Assembly: GCA_018398815.1 (NCBI GenBank)
Contig: CM031607.1
Span: forward strand, 89,455,499 to 89,519,498
Origin: Conus ventricosus
Lineage: Eukaryota > Mollusca > Gastropoda > Neogastropoda > Conidae
Direction of reading: 5' to 3'
DNA: 64,000 nucleotides
Both the position numbers and the translations under genes were made by a program. Positions 28,173 to 39,525 of this stretch are shown piece after piece; position 1 is the stretch's first letter, and every line of letters begins with the position of its first letter. A model generated the notes under the pieces. The model ran no database searches, was not told the origin of the DNA, and saw nothing but the letters and a program-made list of their open reading frames with translations.

Positions 28173-31100
28173 CTACGACTTCTTTGTTACAACTGTTGTG
28201 TTGATCTCATTGCAGATTAGATCGTGTTTTACGTTGTCATGATGAAAAGTCTTATTACCAAACAATGCTTCTTTGTAGTTGTCATGTGATATGCTCGACT
28301 GCACAACACTGCGAGATATTCCCTTTGCTTTTTGATGGTTTTCTCCTGGCTAGAATACTGTACATTTTCGACCTTAAACAACAACTCCTTGATCACCTTT
28401 CCAGATAATTCATCTTCATCTTTCCTAAAACCTCTTATTGTAATTGAATGTAAAGGCGATCTTTAGGGTAATCAGATGTATCATACCATCCTGCATGCCT
28501 TTAGCTAATTCGGTTTCCATGTCTTTATAGATGTCTTCAGTAGGGATATCTATAACAAAAACTATCTGTATGTGTAAGTACTCTGGACTCTGGATACAAG
28601 GGCTTAAAGTAGTCATAAAGAAATTCTAACATCAAAAGCTTTGATAATTCTAAAACGGTTAAACCCAATAAATACAGGCTTGTCAAATTTGACTTTCTTT
28701 TTTTTCATCATTATGCCAAAAAGCTGATCATGAAATCTTCTGAAGTCCTGATAATTAGGTTTTGAAGTCAGCTTAATTGCTTCGTTCTCTTTGGTGACTA
28801 ATCTGACATCTTTGCGCTTGTGCGGATTCTCCATAGTCTTTCCGAAACAGCTGTTGTTCATCAACTTGAAAAAGTCTTTTTCTGAAGCATCTGTGGATTT
28901 GGTTTCTGAGATCAGTGTTCTTCATGATGTATGGTTTCATGAACTGTTCTTGATCAAAAGCAATTATGCGATGAACTGCTGTCAACTTCAACCCATGTCT
29001 TAAATAAAATTGTAGAAGTCTGTAATGACAGACATAATTTTTTTTTGCCCGAAGATTAGGCACAAGTTTAGGTGGTTCTCTTGGATCCATCTTAGACTTT
29101 CTGCAGCTAATGGATAGTCATTATGCAGGTCATGGAGTTCATGAGGATATTTCTAAATCAACTTCTAGAATGTATCCACGCTGTTGACCCGGCGTCAAAC
29201 TGCTCAACCACTTTAATGCCTTTTGAATGTTTTTCGGATCGACGCTTGTGTGCATTTTAAAGTTGCGTAATGGAAGTGATTGCGCCATTGCCCATCCATA
29301 CAGATTGTTTGCGTCTAAATACATGAGATAGTTAGACCTTTTACTCGGATCATAGTCGTCCAAGTATTTGTTGTTTGCTTTACAGTAATGATGCGACGCC
29401 ATACTAATTCCTCCGCGCAATCCGTTTTCAATCATCTGAATCATTGGTAGGTCAGACAATAAATCAATCTGTACTTTAGTAAACTTTAAGAAAGCGTCCC
29501 AACTCATCCCGGGCGCAGAATGTTAATGCACAGGATCCAGGCTATAATGTTTCATGCAGGTCTTTCTGTAATTTTCAAAAACGTCCGCCAACAAACATGT
29601 ATCAGCCATCAAGTATGAGTCATGATAGTCTCCCATCGTTTTACACTCTAACTTCTGCCACGCATCTTGAGCATGCTGGTAATCGGAATCACTGATGTCC
29701 TTTCCTCTAAGACTAGAAAAGAACGCGCCTTTAGGCGGAAGTGTATCTTCATCAAACCTTTCCAACTGTTCATGTACTCATAAGGGTAAACGCCTTTCTA
29801 ACAAGCGTTGGGTCAAAAATATTCTTCCGTTATTGGGCAGGACTTTAAGGGACATAGCCAGTGACTCTAACGAACCATCATGTGCTGCATAGAGTCATAA
29901 AAAGACATGTTATTTAAAGTGAAACACATGTACTTTTCTGATGACTGTGCAATGCATGCTACCTGAAGGCGCTGGTTATGCTTGCATTATAAGGTGAGAG
30001 TCATAACCTCGCAAGTTGTGAAAGAATACAGGCAGCTTCCATGTCTTTGGGTCAATCTTTAGTTGAAGATTGCAGTTGTTGTGCGCTGCTCCTCTGAACT
30101 TCCCACTAATGTGATCATGGTCTCTTACTTTTGGATTCGCCGCGTCTGATGAGAGGCCTAAACCGCAAATCCAACAATGTGTGGCTGAGTCATACTGTTG
30201 TTGGTCTTCAGGCGTCATTTGATTTCAGATAAGTTTAGATTATTAGAACAGTCATTACGCACTTTCTGCATGCGTTCTAAGAAGTATTCTGCGGCATTTG
30301 GCCCTCTATACAATTCTGGCTTTGAATGGACGCCATCGACCTGACAATAACGAAGGCAAATGAACAATCTGGTGATTACTCACTATGGCCGTTTTAGAAG
30401 TCTCTGTGGGGTTGGTCCTCATAAGGAACAATGAGTGATTCGAAGTCTGCGTAAACAATGTATGGCGAATTTTGCATTCGTTTCCAGTTCTTAAAACTAA
30501 CTTTAGATCCGGGCGGGGGCGTAGTTAGTTCTGTATTACAGTCAACTGGGCCGATACAATGTTTCTTATGTTCGCTCGCGGCTTGAACAGATGGAATTCT
30601 TGTTAAACATTTTCTGCAGAATTCTTGTTTATTTTTTTGCTTTGAAGTATGCGTCAATAATTCTACTCATGTTTCGTATCAATGTGTAATGTGGTAGCCC
30701 CGCTGGCGAAAACATCAGAAGTAAGTCGACATGATTTTGTCTGGCTCGCCAATCGTTGGACTGTTCTTGGACACTTTAATCGGCTGTAGATTTGTTTCTT
30801 CATCCCATGTGTAGACATTAACAGTTATTGGTTTGTTTTGTTCTTCAAACTGATCAATTTGGTCTATACCAACAGGAAAGGACACCCACTAAAGTTAAGA
30901 TCATTGATGTAAGGGTGATAGTTAGACACTCTCTCTGCGTTTTTGCGGGCGTGATGCAGCCTTGCGAGAACACACCACATAAAACATTTGTCGTCTGAAT
31001 TCCTTATGTTTAGAACTGCTCTTTTTGCGACTAATGCTGGGGGTAGCGGAATGTAAGCCTTGCCTACATCGGTGCATATTAGCCTGTTTTAATCTGATCT

Positions 31101-31477
31101 CTAAAACTTCGCCTCTGACCAACCAGAGCCTCTCATTTTGGCTTCTTCAGCGGCCACATCAAACTGTGTAAGCAGTTCGTTGCCCAACGGGTGTTAAGTC
31201 GTTATGAGAAAGAATAGTCTGTTGTTTAGTTGAGACCCAGACTTCTAGATTTTCTTCATTTATTGTTATATAGTCGATTAAAACAGCTAACATTACTTTA
31301 ACTGGCGGGGTCTATTGTTAGTTTACTTGGAACTTGAGAAATAGCATGTACAACGCTTGCCCGCACGTTTGCTGGATCAATGACTTCTAAATCAATATCA
31401 TTTAAAGCTCTTGACAAACGCTCTTTCTCGAGCATTCCTTAAAACAATTCGTCTTGCCCTTCATATATCTTAGCCAT
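28173..31477 (-). pseudogene. polB: Protein-primed type B DNA polymerase
   Basis: Expected about 1,090 residues, the usual size. From the N-terminus: MAKIYEGQDEL, a zinc-like patch CRKCLTRIP, exo I YADFESL (near 30430-30455), an endonuclease-VII-like block CWICG...RDHDHISGKFRG (30060-30190), exo II HNLRGYDSH (near 29995-30020), exo III YHDSYLMADTC (near 29600-29630), motif A MYLDANNLYGWAM (near 29275-29330), motif B NNSCFGKTMEN (28827-28861) and a damaged motif C ending DTDS-like at 28555-28575. It would replicate the element from its termini. More than eight frame changes break it. The order and motifs make the call firm. Confidence 0.88.
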
Positions 31478-31527
31478 GTTTGAGTTTCTTTTCTAACTCA
31501 AAATATTTATTTAAATTAAAAAAAATA

Positions 31528-32230
31528 TTAATCCGAATCAATATCAACGGTCTTTTTGTGCTTGGACTCATAAACTAAAGTATAAAACACCTTTTGGCGT
31601 TGTTAATGTGAGCTGTTTAGAACAGAGTTTAATGTTTCGTTTACTTTTTTTAAGCATTCCTTTTTTATCTGCTCGGCGTCTGGCTGTTGAGAAAAAGTTG
31701 TCCTCGCCTTTCTTTGAAGATCAAACTTTTGTCTTTGTAGTCATCAAAATCGGCCTGTAAACGATTAAATTCTTCATCCGTGATGTTTGAGTCAGCTAGT
31801 GCTTTATTTATTGTCAGTTTGAACGAAACTAGTTTAGCCGTTATTAGTTGAACCATAGCTGTGTGCTTTTGGAGTTTAGTTTTTAATTTTTTGCTAGCAG
31901 CACCTACAGCTAATGAACACAGACCAAGAGCCAAAGACAAACCACTAGAGGTAAAGCCGCGGGTGCGCTATGCCCGTGGCTAAGAGACCAACACTCGTTC
32001 CTGCTGATAGAGCACTTATAGTCGATGCTCCAGTATTAACATAAGTAACAGCATTACAGGCAGCAGAATACCTTCGTTTGGTTTTGCGTATTTTGAAAGG
32101 TCTTGCTCTATTTTTTGTTGCATTTGTGTAATGTTGTTAATCTAAAGGTTTTTATGTTGGGGCTTTCTACTATCCCTTCTTTTGGCGACTCTGGCGCTGT
32201 AGGCACATTTGGATAAACCTGAACAGACAT
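31528..32230 (-). pseudogene. Helical membrane protein of the Polinton-like element, unknown
   Basis: It starts MSVQVYPNVPTAPESP, a proline-rich N-terminus, then after frame changes a hydrophobic stretch GLCSLAVGAA followed by a lysine-rich helix (SKKLKTKLQKHTAMVQL) and a C-terminal helix with SDEEFNRL-like acidic turns. The final residues near 31531-31545 read VDIDSD. About 230 residues. A role at the particle surface or membrane is possible. No family name can be given. It lies in the same direction as the polymerase, 50 bp upstream of it. Confidence 0.45.
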
Positions 32231-32306
32231 GCTTTTTAAAAATGAAAAAATAATTTAGTAATGTATATCTTTTAATTGTTTTCTTGAATATTCAGCTGCG
32301 CATCAT

Positions 32307-33511
32307 ATATTAAAACAAATGTACATTAAGCGGTTTATCGGCTTCTTCTTCTTTATCAATTTGAATGTTTATTACGTCTCTCACAGTTCTCCCGCTTCCA
32401 TGCAACTGATTATCCTCTGTTGACCTTAGGTCATCCATAAACCGTATTTCGTTGTTAAATATCATCAAGCCTAACATTGTGAAGATGTAAATCTTTAGAC
32501 ACAAGGTCAACTGTTGGATTTCTACACCTCCCGCCTCCAAACAGTTTTCTTATTTCATCAAAATGCTGATAAGGTTTAAGCCCGCTAGCGTAGATTTGGT
32601 TAGGACTACCCTCAATCGAACTTGTACTTTCGTTATTTTAGGATTAATAAACTTTTCACTTCCTCTTTTGAACGGTTCTTCATCTTCGCACAGCAATAAA
32701 TACCTTTAAGCGATCTTGCTGCGACACTAAAACTAAAATTCCATATAGCGTCTGCCTGCTTCTGGGATATGTTGTATGATGAATCACTCTTTCGTAATAT
32801 ATTGCTAATTTTGACTGATATTGTTGCTCAATCAGCCTTGCTAAATTAGGGTTGCTAACAACGTCAAACTCTAACGAGATGTCAGAAATGCTGTACTTTG
32901 CTTCGGTGTCTGATGATTTGATAACGCGTTTGTATTCATTAAAAGTTAGTTCATATGACAATCTGTCTTTTAATGCTCCTTGAAAGTACGGTGCATGCGC
33001 TTTTAACAACTCAAAATCTAAGGGGATGGAAAAGCGATTTCCATACGCAAAATTTACAGCTGCATACTTTTTGCCGTCTTTAATATCTGCGGCGCTATTC
33101 TATGTTTTAGTGCTTCTTCATTTTCGATTCCTTGAAACGCAAAGTCAGCCCTTTCATTCCGGTTAGCCATAGATCAGAATAGGTTAAAAATATGTCTGCA
33201 TTGTGTAAGAAAATATTTCTTGCCCCTCAAGTTTTATAGAAATTTTCTTAACGATTGCCCGCCCAGATTCTGTACAACTGTCCTGTTTTGTGTCTGTTGT
33301 TGAAGCGAGTTCTATTTTGAAAGTAAGACGCGCAGAGCCTGGCACAATCACTTCATCTGCTCCTAGGTCCGGAAATTTGACAGTAAGAATTTGATCCGCA
33401 TCAATAGTAGATGGATTATTTGGAACAGTAATATTCCGTTTATTTCCCTTCACGCCAAGGGTTCTTTCAGTCTTCTATGGGGTCAAGAATCGAGCCATAT
33501 GATTGTGACAT
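32307..33511 (-). pseudogene. Candidate major capsid protein (double jelly-roll-like)
   Basis: About 400 residues in four frame-shifted pieces. The N-terminus reads MSQSYGSILDPIED, then NNPSTIDADQILTVKFPDLG and VIVPGSARLTFKIEL, alternating hydrophobic strands as in a beta sandwich. The second half has LDFELLKAHAPYFQGALKD, reminiscent of the PLPFFF segment before the second jelly roll of large-virus capsids, and SDISLEFDVVSN. Length, central position and beta-rich pattern fit a capsid protein. I infer this without a structural search. An alternative is another abundant structural protein. Confidence 0.45.
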
Positions 33512-33550
33512 TTTTTATAAAACAAAATAAAAAGTTAATTATTTAAAAAC

Positions 33551-34720
33551 ATGGCAGGCATTGAAGATGAAGATTATGATGATTTTGATCCTGGAGACGA
33601 CATGAGTGAAATGACTCCTTTGGTACAACATCGCTCGGGGCTCTCTTTGCGGCGTGAATTAACAGAAAGTAAGGTCAGATCATTATACCAAAGTTTAGGC
33701 CAAGAACCTCCCGAATTTATAGACCCTAATGATTTTGAAGTAAAAGATGACCATTTGTTTGTGAGGAGCGACAAGGACAACTTGTTCAGCTTACATCTAA
33801 ACCAGACTCATCAAGTTTTAAAAAAGAGTACAATTAGAAAAGGCTCAGTGTGAGCGATCAAAATCGCCTTGGCATTACTAACCAAAATTAGATAAGGATG
33901 CAGTTGCTAAATCTTCAAAACACACTGCAGGAACTCCGACAGATAACCAAATGCAAAACATGGAACTTAAAGAATTAAATCAATCGGCAGACGAATTAAT
34001 AAATGCAATAGAAGCAGAAACCAGTTTTCAGAAGAAACAGCATTAAAGACTATACACGACTCGCCGCTAACCATGCGAGAAAATAGCGGCCCTTGATCAT
34101 GCTTTAGAACCATTAGAGGCGAATTAACAAACAATTTAGCAAAACTGGGTGAAATAGATGAGCATATAAAAGAGAAAAAGAAAAACTCGTTGAGGCTGAT
34201 GACGCCAACTTAGGGTCTGATATTAATGAAAGAATAACCCAAGACTAAAAGATCTTGAACAAGAAAGATCAGCAAGAACTAGAAGCGTTGTTATAACCGA
34301 GAACATTTACGAACTCAAGTGGCAGAATAAGAGAAACTACCAAAGATTTTATATGAAGACACAACGCTAGCAGAAAGAATAAGAACTGTTTAGGAGCAAG
34401 GAGTAACATTAGCATGCGTTATACGGCCTTAGGATTTGCAATAAGTACTCTGGTGTTGGCTATTACAGGCGGCGGTGGGCAAAGTCCAGTGCCTCCACCA
34501 CCATCGCCTCCATCGCCGCCTGATAAATCATGGGAAAAAAAAACAGCTTGATCATCTTGCGGATTATTAAAAAAATTAGCCGGTAAAGCTATAGACTCTT
34601 TACCGGGTTATTAGGGGGTGTTGTTAGCTGGCTTTTGTCTACTGCAAGCAAAGTAGTGGCTTTATGGCGAGCACTTTGGACATAGTTTCTTAATAGTTGG
34701 GTTAATTTTTAGTAAGATAA
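33551..34720 (+). pseudogene. Coiled-coil protein with C-terminal hydrophobic segments
   Basis: The first 100 codons are open: an acidic start (EDEDYDDFDPGDDMSEM), then LSLRRELTESKVRSLYQSLG. Further on, in changing frames, there are long glutamate/lysine/leucine-rich helices (34000-34330). A hydrophobic stretch MRYTALGFAISTLVLAITGG comes next, then a proline run (PPPPSPPSPP, 34495-34525), then a second hydrophobic part (SLPG...GVLLAGFCLL). It diverges from the capsid-like gene with 39 bp between starts, so they share a promoter region. Function unknown. A minor virion or membrane-perturbing protein is a guess from layout. Confidence 0.45.
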
Positions 34721-35901
34721 AGACCAAGAATCCTAGGCCAGTTAATCCAAGAACAAGCGCTGTCTTTTCATATTCATGGTCATCGCGAACAGAGTCCGCG
34801 TCTTCAACGGTCTTCGGGTTTGGGCCACGGGGATTGGATGACTTATTCTTGGGGGGTCATCTTGTTTTTTTACTTCTTGCAATATTACTGGCTCAGAATT
34901 TATGTCGTTTTGTCCAACCATCTGTTCATTTCCTGCAACAAGAATTTCATTGTTGTAGTTCATTATTGTTCCTACCTGGAGTCTGAGGTCAGAAGGTAGC
35001 ATGTATAAACCAGTGCCAACAGCAAAGTCTACTTTTGATCTTGCGTATTGTAAAACATCTTGGTACCATTTTTACTTGAAGGTAATATAACTGTAGAATT
35101 AATGGCGTCCTCTAAATTTGCTAGTATTTGTTTTGTGCATCAAAGCCAGTAGAAGGATCAGTTATGCTCGATCTTGCACTGTGCTTGTGAACCTAGCAAA
35201 CACCAAACGTAAGTACGAATAGAGTCATTTATTCGTTTATTCCTGCTTTAGTTAGGCCTTTAGAAGTGTCTAAGATAAATGTTGTCCATGCTGTTTTATG
35301 CCTCTTGCTCTATGGACCCGAGGTGAAAGCTGTGCCTGAAGAGAAAGATGTGTAAGGAGGATTCCATATTACTTATACTTTCTGTGCTCGCCCAATAATA
35401 AGGGGTGCCTAAGCCATGATTAAGATCCGACTTTTGTCTAAAGTCTGTCTTGATGTTAATATTGAATTCGTTACAGATTCTTTCAAAAGCCTTCATGTCT
35501 ATTCTGTTGCTGAATGGATATTAACGGTTGTCATTTGGTAATGGCGCTTGCAGTTCAGTCAAATACGTCGAAGGTGTAATAGAAATGAAATCTGTACACA
35601 GACCTCACCAAAGGATCAGGATGATTTAAATGATCAGCATACGACACTCCACACCCGTTGATGCACAAAACACAGCAAAGTTTAACTGGTTCTGATAAAA
35701 CTGCATCGGATGACTAAACCACACTTTCGCGATGTAGTCTTTTTTAATAGGAGGGTTAAGATATCTGTTTAATGGCAGTACTAACCTTTACTGAAAGGTG
35801 TCAGACTGAGTCACAGAAATGACAGAGTATCAGTTGTTATGTTTTAAGATTGTAGTGCGGCCCAAGGAATATTTTGCATTAGTATATTTGAATGCACTCA
35901 T
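34662..35901 (-). pseudogene. Unknown structural-type protein with C-terminal anchor
   Basis: About 400 residues in several frames. Segments: MSAFKYTNAKYSLGRT at the start, KKDYIAKVWFSHPMQFYQNQ, NRIDMKAFERICNEFNINIK and LGTPYYWASTESIS. Near the end comes a serine/proline-rich linker and a hydrophobic anchor LGFLVFILLK just before KKLCPKCSP. I recall similar unnamed proteins in invertebrate genomes. It converges on the plus-strand gene, overlapping its last 60 bases. Function not known. Confidence 0.45.
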
Positions 35902-35920
35902 TTTTAATTTGTTTTAAAAA

Positions 35921-36585
35921 ATGTTTGTAACAATAACAACTCAAGACCGCCTTCGTTTTTAGACATGCTATTAATAACGAATGCGGAACCAGTAACGGTC
36001 GCGCTCCATGAAATATTCTACAAAGTCGTTATGGTTTAATATAAGCAAAGCCAAGGAGAATAATAAGGTTCTAAATGTTGACAAAACAGGGGCCAAAGTT
36101 AGCAGTTTAAATACCTGATGGTTTATTACGGGTTTTGCTCACTAAAGAAGAGCAATGAGTAACTTCGACATTACTCTCAAATTAACAATGCAAATCTAAA
36201 ACAATGTTAACATTCAAGCCTGAAGAGAAGGAGGTTACTATTTTGATAAATATGCTAGCTAAAATGTTAGGCTTTGCAGCTGACAATTATAGATTTAGAG
36301 TTACACAACCAAAACTACGTATGAGGGAGAAAATCCGCTCGATCTTGCATTACATTCATTACTCATGTTCATTTGGATGACGAGCACTGATGAAAACTTA
36401 TATGATGGAGACCCTCAACTGTTTTAAGAGCTCTTCCATCTGGGAAAGCCGCATATTGCGATTATGAAATTATACAATTCCTAATTTACAGTTTAAAAGA
36501 TTAGTTTGTGGAGGGTGGATCATTTAATTTAAAAATTGCAGACAAAGAAAAGTTGTGAAATGTGATAACCTGCACATTGTTTTAG
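35921..36585 (+). pseudogene. Unrecognised gene of the Polinton-like element (1)
   Basis: It begins MFVTITTQDRLRF and ends before AATAAAATAA near 36590. Pieces such as FDITLKLTMQI and LALHSLLMFIWM hint at a beta-rich protein of about 220 residues. There are stops every 10-40 codons. It has its own ATG 19 bp downstream of the divergent neighbour. Confidence 0.35.
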
Positions 36586-36613
36586 AAATAAAATAATACG
36601 TTACTAAAAAATA

Positions 36614-37430
36614 ATGTCACGTGGGCCAGAAGAATCAGGAGTTACATTAGCGCCTGTGAGGTTATAACTTTAGAATTTAAAGACCTTGCAGACGTACAGA
36701 CTTTGAACAGAACGGTGAGATAGGCGCTTTGTATGGGTTTGAGTACACTTAAGATGGTGATTATAAACGCAAAGAGGTTGGCGACAACAAAAAATTTCCT
36801 AAACTAGAACAAACTGCGCATATCTAGAGGCAAATAATGTTGGTCAGTTGAATATAAAATAGTTCGAAACTGACCTCAATGGCACTAGAACCATATTAGA
36901 ATGGGACTAAAATTTGAATTCATAAGCCATTTACATTTTTTTAGCCGTCAAAAAAATTTCAGAAAGATTCAACTTCTGGCCCTTCATGTAAGTCTTATGC
37001 CGACACAATAGTCGGAAGAGATTTGAATAACGCCGTATGGGAAAAAACATACTCCTCCACAGAAGAGAAAACGGTTTTAAAGAAAGCTCTACAAAATTAC
37101 AGTTCTTTCCAAGCAAAAATTAGGAACGTTCACAATAATATTTGAAATTTCTGCTTTAAAGAGATGGAGAGGATAGGGTGTGGGCGTGTATGACGACCTT
37201 ATAAAAGGAATTAATTTTAGCTGGAAAACTTAGACGTTAAACGCCTTAAAGTTATCATCGCGTTCTTCACAATGGTGAGATACTTAAGGTCATTAACAAC
37301 AAGCAGCAAAATCAATGTTGACTTAAATAGAAACAATCTTACAGAACTGAATTGGATTAATCTTACACATTAGGTCCATAGGATTTTATTATATGAACAG
37401 TTTTGACAGAGTATGATAAACATAATAACT
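36614..37430 (+). pseudogene. Unrecognised gene of the Polinton-like element (2)
   Basis: It begins MSRGPEESGVTLAPV after an AAAAAATA leader of the kind seen before other ORFs of this element. The remainder is in changing frames without a motif I can name (for example ANNVGQLNIK and NGTRTILEWD). It lies between unrecognised gene (1) and the ATPase on the same strand. Confidence 0.35.
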
Positions 37431-37457
37431 GAATTAGATTAAATTCTTTATAAAACT

Positions 37458-38106
37458 ATGGAGCAGTTAAACTTTATGACAAAAACCCCTCATTGTTCAT
37501 TAATTTGTGGACAAAATGGTTGTGGAAAACAATATTTATCTCAACCTGTTACAAACAGTTTACGTTATAATTTTAATCATATTGTGATTTTCTGCCCAAC
37601 ACTTAAATGGAACAAAGCATATCATTAGAAGGTTTATATGGTACTGATGATAACATATTTTTAGTTGATCCCAGCAATAAAACTGAGTGAGTGTCTAGAA
37701 CGCTTTTTATATTGTTTGAAGGAACGCAAACGCTATTTATTATAGATGACTGTTCGCAAAGAGAATAGTTAAAAAGAGAACACTTTGTCGAAACTAGCTT
37801 TCAGTGGAAGACATGCTGGGTAAGTGTGTGGATTTTATGTCAAAAATAGACTCGGTTTTAAAAGACTTTAGAGAACAGTTAAAGACGTAGTTTTATTTCA
37901 CATGAAAGACAGAGATGCATTTGATGAATGTTTGCGTGAAAATGATGTTTTGAAAATGACAGGAAAAACACAGGATTAAGCAAAAACTAAAATCTGAAAA
38001 GTTTAGTAAATTAGTATTAAAAAACGGACAATCCTACACATGTTTGTTTGTAGGGTCGTTATTTTTTGGTTATTGAAAAAGAATGTGTGATGGATTATTA
38101 TTTTTA
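37458..38106 (+). pseudogene. A32-like packaging ATPase
   Basis: It starts MEQLNFMTKTPHCSLICGQN. The P-loop reads CGQNGCGKQ, with Q where S or T is usual, possibly a base error. Walker B is TLFIIDDCSQ (37730-37760). It is followed by LAFSGRHAG and, in another frame, a segment VVLFHMKDRDAFDECLREND typical of the C-terminal half of these enzymes. About 215 residues, the normal length. It would pump DNA into capsids. Stops and frame changes interrupt it. Confidence 0.7.
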
Positions 38107-38111
38107 ATTCG

Positions 38112-38227
38112 TTGTTGAAGTCTTACTTGGCAGAGAACGGGGAAACACGGATTCAAGGTCGGCCGCTCGAAACCGGTTAAGACCGGTTGAGAGCGGTGTG
38201 AGCTTGAATCCGTGTTTCCCGTTCTCT
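38112..38227 (-). repeat. Right terminal inverted repeat
   Basis: It is the reverse complement of 19790-19906 with two one-base differences. It contains the same 26-bp self-complementary arms and is followed by the ACAGT duplication. Confidence 0.9.
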
Positions 38228-38309
38228 ACAGTCGACTCTAGCCAGAGACAGAATGACGGACGCCAGTGAAAGCCTCTCTTTCTGAGGAAGCTTGTGCCCT
38301 GATGACGCG

Positions 38310-39175
38310 TTTTTTTTTTTTTTTTTTTTTTTTTTTTTCTGTCCCAACCTCTGCGCCACCTCAGAGCCAGTGCACCCACGCCGCTCATTCCGACACCCCG
38401 TCCACAGCCACAGCCCGGTCGGCCCCGCCACAGCCCCGGCACCGGCAATCCACAGGGAGCAGTCAATGTCAAGTCGTCAAGAGGCAACCCACCGGAGAAG
38501 ACACTGCACTGCTGCCGAGTCACTTCGGTGGTGTTCAGTGGCGCCTGTTCTGTCTAACATACGCAGGACACCACCTACTAAGCCCCCTTTTGACGACAAT
38601 AATTGCTTAGTCGCGGAGCCGGCATGAGTGATCTCTCCCTCCAGAGGGCGCCACCACGTCCGTCCAACGACAGCCCCCATGGACTCGATACCGGTGACCC
38701 CGACGGAACCAAACCAACGTCACAGACATGGAGAGGACATCGAAACTGAGGTCACCATAAGAGCAGGGCATGAAGGGCCACATAATTTGAGACATTTTTT
38801 TTTAATGCTGATAGATGAGGATGAGGATGATTAAGATGATGCTACGGGATTTCATTTCGGTCTGAGACTACATGACAGGGCTGTACTCTATGCTTCCTTT
38901 CATAATATATCCCGGCGTCAACCAGGCCCGAGAGATACATGCACCTGCAGTGTTGGTCAGGAAATTTGAGCAAACACTCTCAGAAACGCATCCATTAAGT
39001 GGATGAAGCTCGACTGTGTGGTCCCAGTCTTCCCAACTGAGCCCGCAGCAAACTCAACTCTGGGTATGAGCCAGTCGGGGCAGAAAAAACCCACATGACT
39101 TCTGATGGGATTCGAACCCACGACCTCCCAGCCGGGAGTCCGCGACGCTAACCACTTCGCCACGGCGGCTGGTGC
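38310..39175 (-). mobile_element. tRNA-headed SINE-like retroelement, 866 bp, poly(A) tail
   Basis: On the minus strand it begins with a tRNA-like head: box A-like TGGCGAAGTGG (39152-39162) and a perfect box B-like GGTTCGAATCC (39108-39118). A long body follows and ends in 28 A (seen as T at 38310-38338). GATGACGCG flanks it at 38301-38309 and 39176-39184. The size is large for a SINE. A (GATGAG)n patch at 38808-38830 could mark the end of a shorter SINE, with the rest being a transduced or composite part. Confidence 0.75.
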
Positions 39176-39184
39176 GATGACGCG

Positions 39185-39525
39185 AATCTTGACTGACAAA
39201 ATGGTCACACGCACTGGATATTGGAATGTGAGAACCCTGTTCCAGTCATCAAAGTTGGCACAAGTCATTGAGGATACGAAGGCCTACAGAGTCAACATCT
39301 AAGGTCTTAGCCAAACTCGTTGGGCAGAGTCAGGGGTGACATGACCATCCTGTTTTAAGATCGTCAGAACAGCATCCGCCGTGACGGCGTGGCTTTTATC
39401 CTCGAGAGACAAGCTTGCAGTGCGTTAGAAAAGTGGACGCCAGTTAACGAGGGCCTCTTGATAGCTCGATTCATCATGTCGCACGCCAAGGTCACTACCA
39501 TCCAATGCTATGCCCAAAATTGACC
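39185..39525 (+). pseudogene. LINE-B endonuclease, N-terminal half
   Basis: TGYWNVRTLFQSSKLAQVIE and LSQTRWAESG (near 39305-39335) are the first motifs of the apurinic-type endonuclease in RTE/CR1-like LINEs. TTIQCYAP (39495-39515) follows in another frame. It is cut by the LINE-C insertion. Confidence 0.75.

Larger units (their letters stand above)
19790..38227 (+). mobile_element. Polinton/Maverick-like virus-derived element, 18.4 kb
   Basis: The ends are inverted repeats of about 116 bp, flanked by a 5-bp duplication ACAGT (19785-19789, 38228-38232). Inside are a protein-primed type B DNA polymerase (minus), a retroviral-type integrase (plus), an A32-like packaging ATPase (plus), a capsid-like candidate (minus) and several small ORFs with membrane segments. 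Polymerase plus integrase plus ATPase plus inverted repeats is the definition of Polinton/Maverick elements. Total length is within their 15-20 kb range. Reading frames are interrupted throughout, and 3.5 kb at the left is duplicated. Confidence 0.9.

Noticed and set aside
33574..33780. 68-codon minus-strand frame
   Set aside because: Antisense to the open plus-strand start of the coiled-coil gene, which has a better start context and composition.
38104..38523. 139-codon minus-strand frame with a poly-lysine run
   Set aside because: It crosses the terminal repeat of the Polinton-like element and a poly-T tail, so it is not a gene.
39105..39175. Possible tRNA gene on the minus strand
   Set aside because: Box A and B match, but the sequence continues into a retroelement body with a poly(A) tail and target duplication. 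It is a SINE head, not a tRNA gene.
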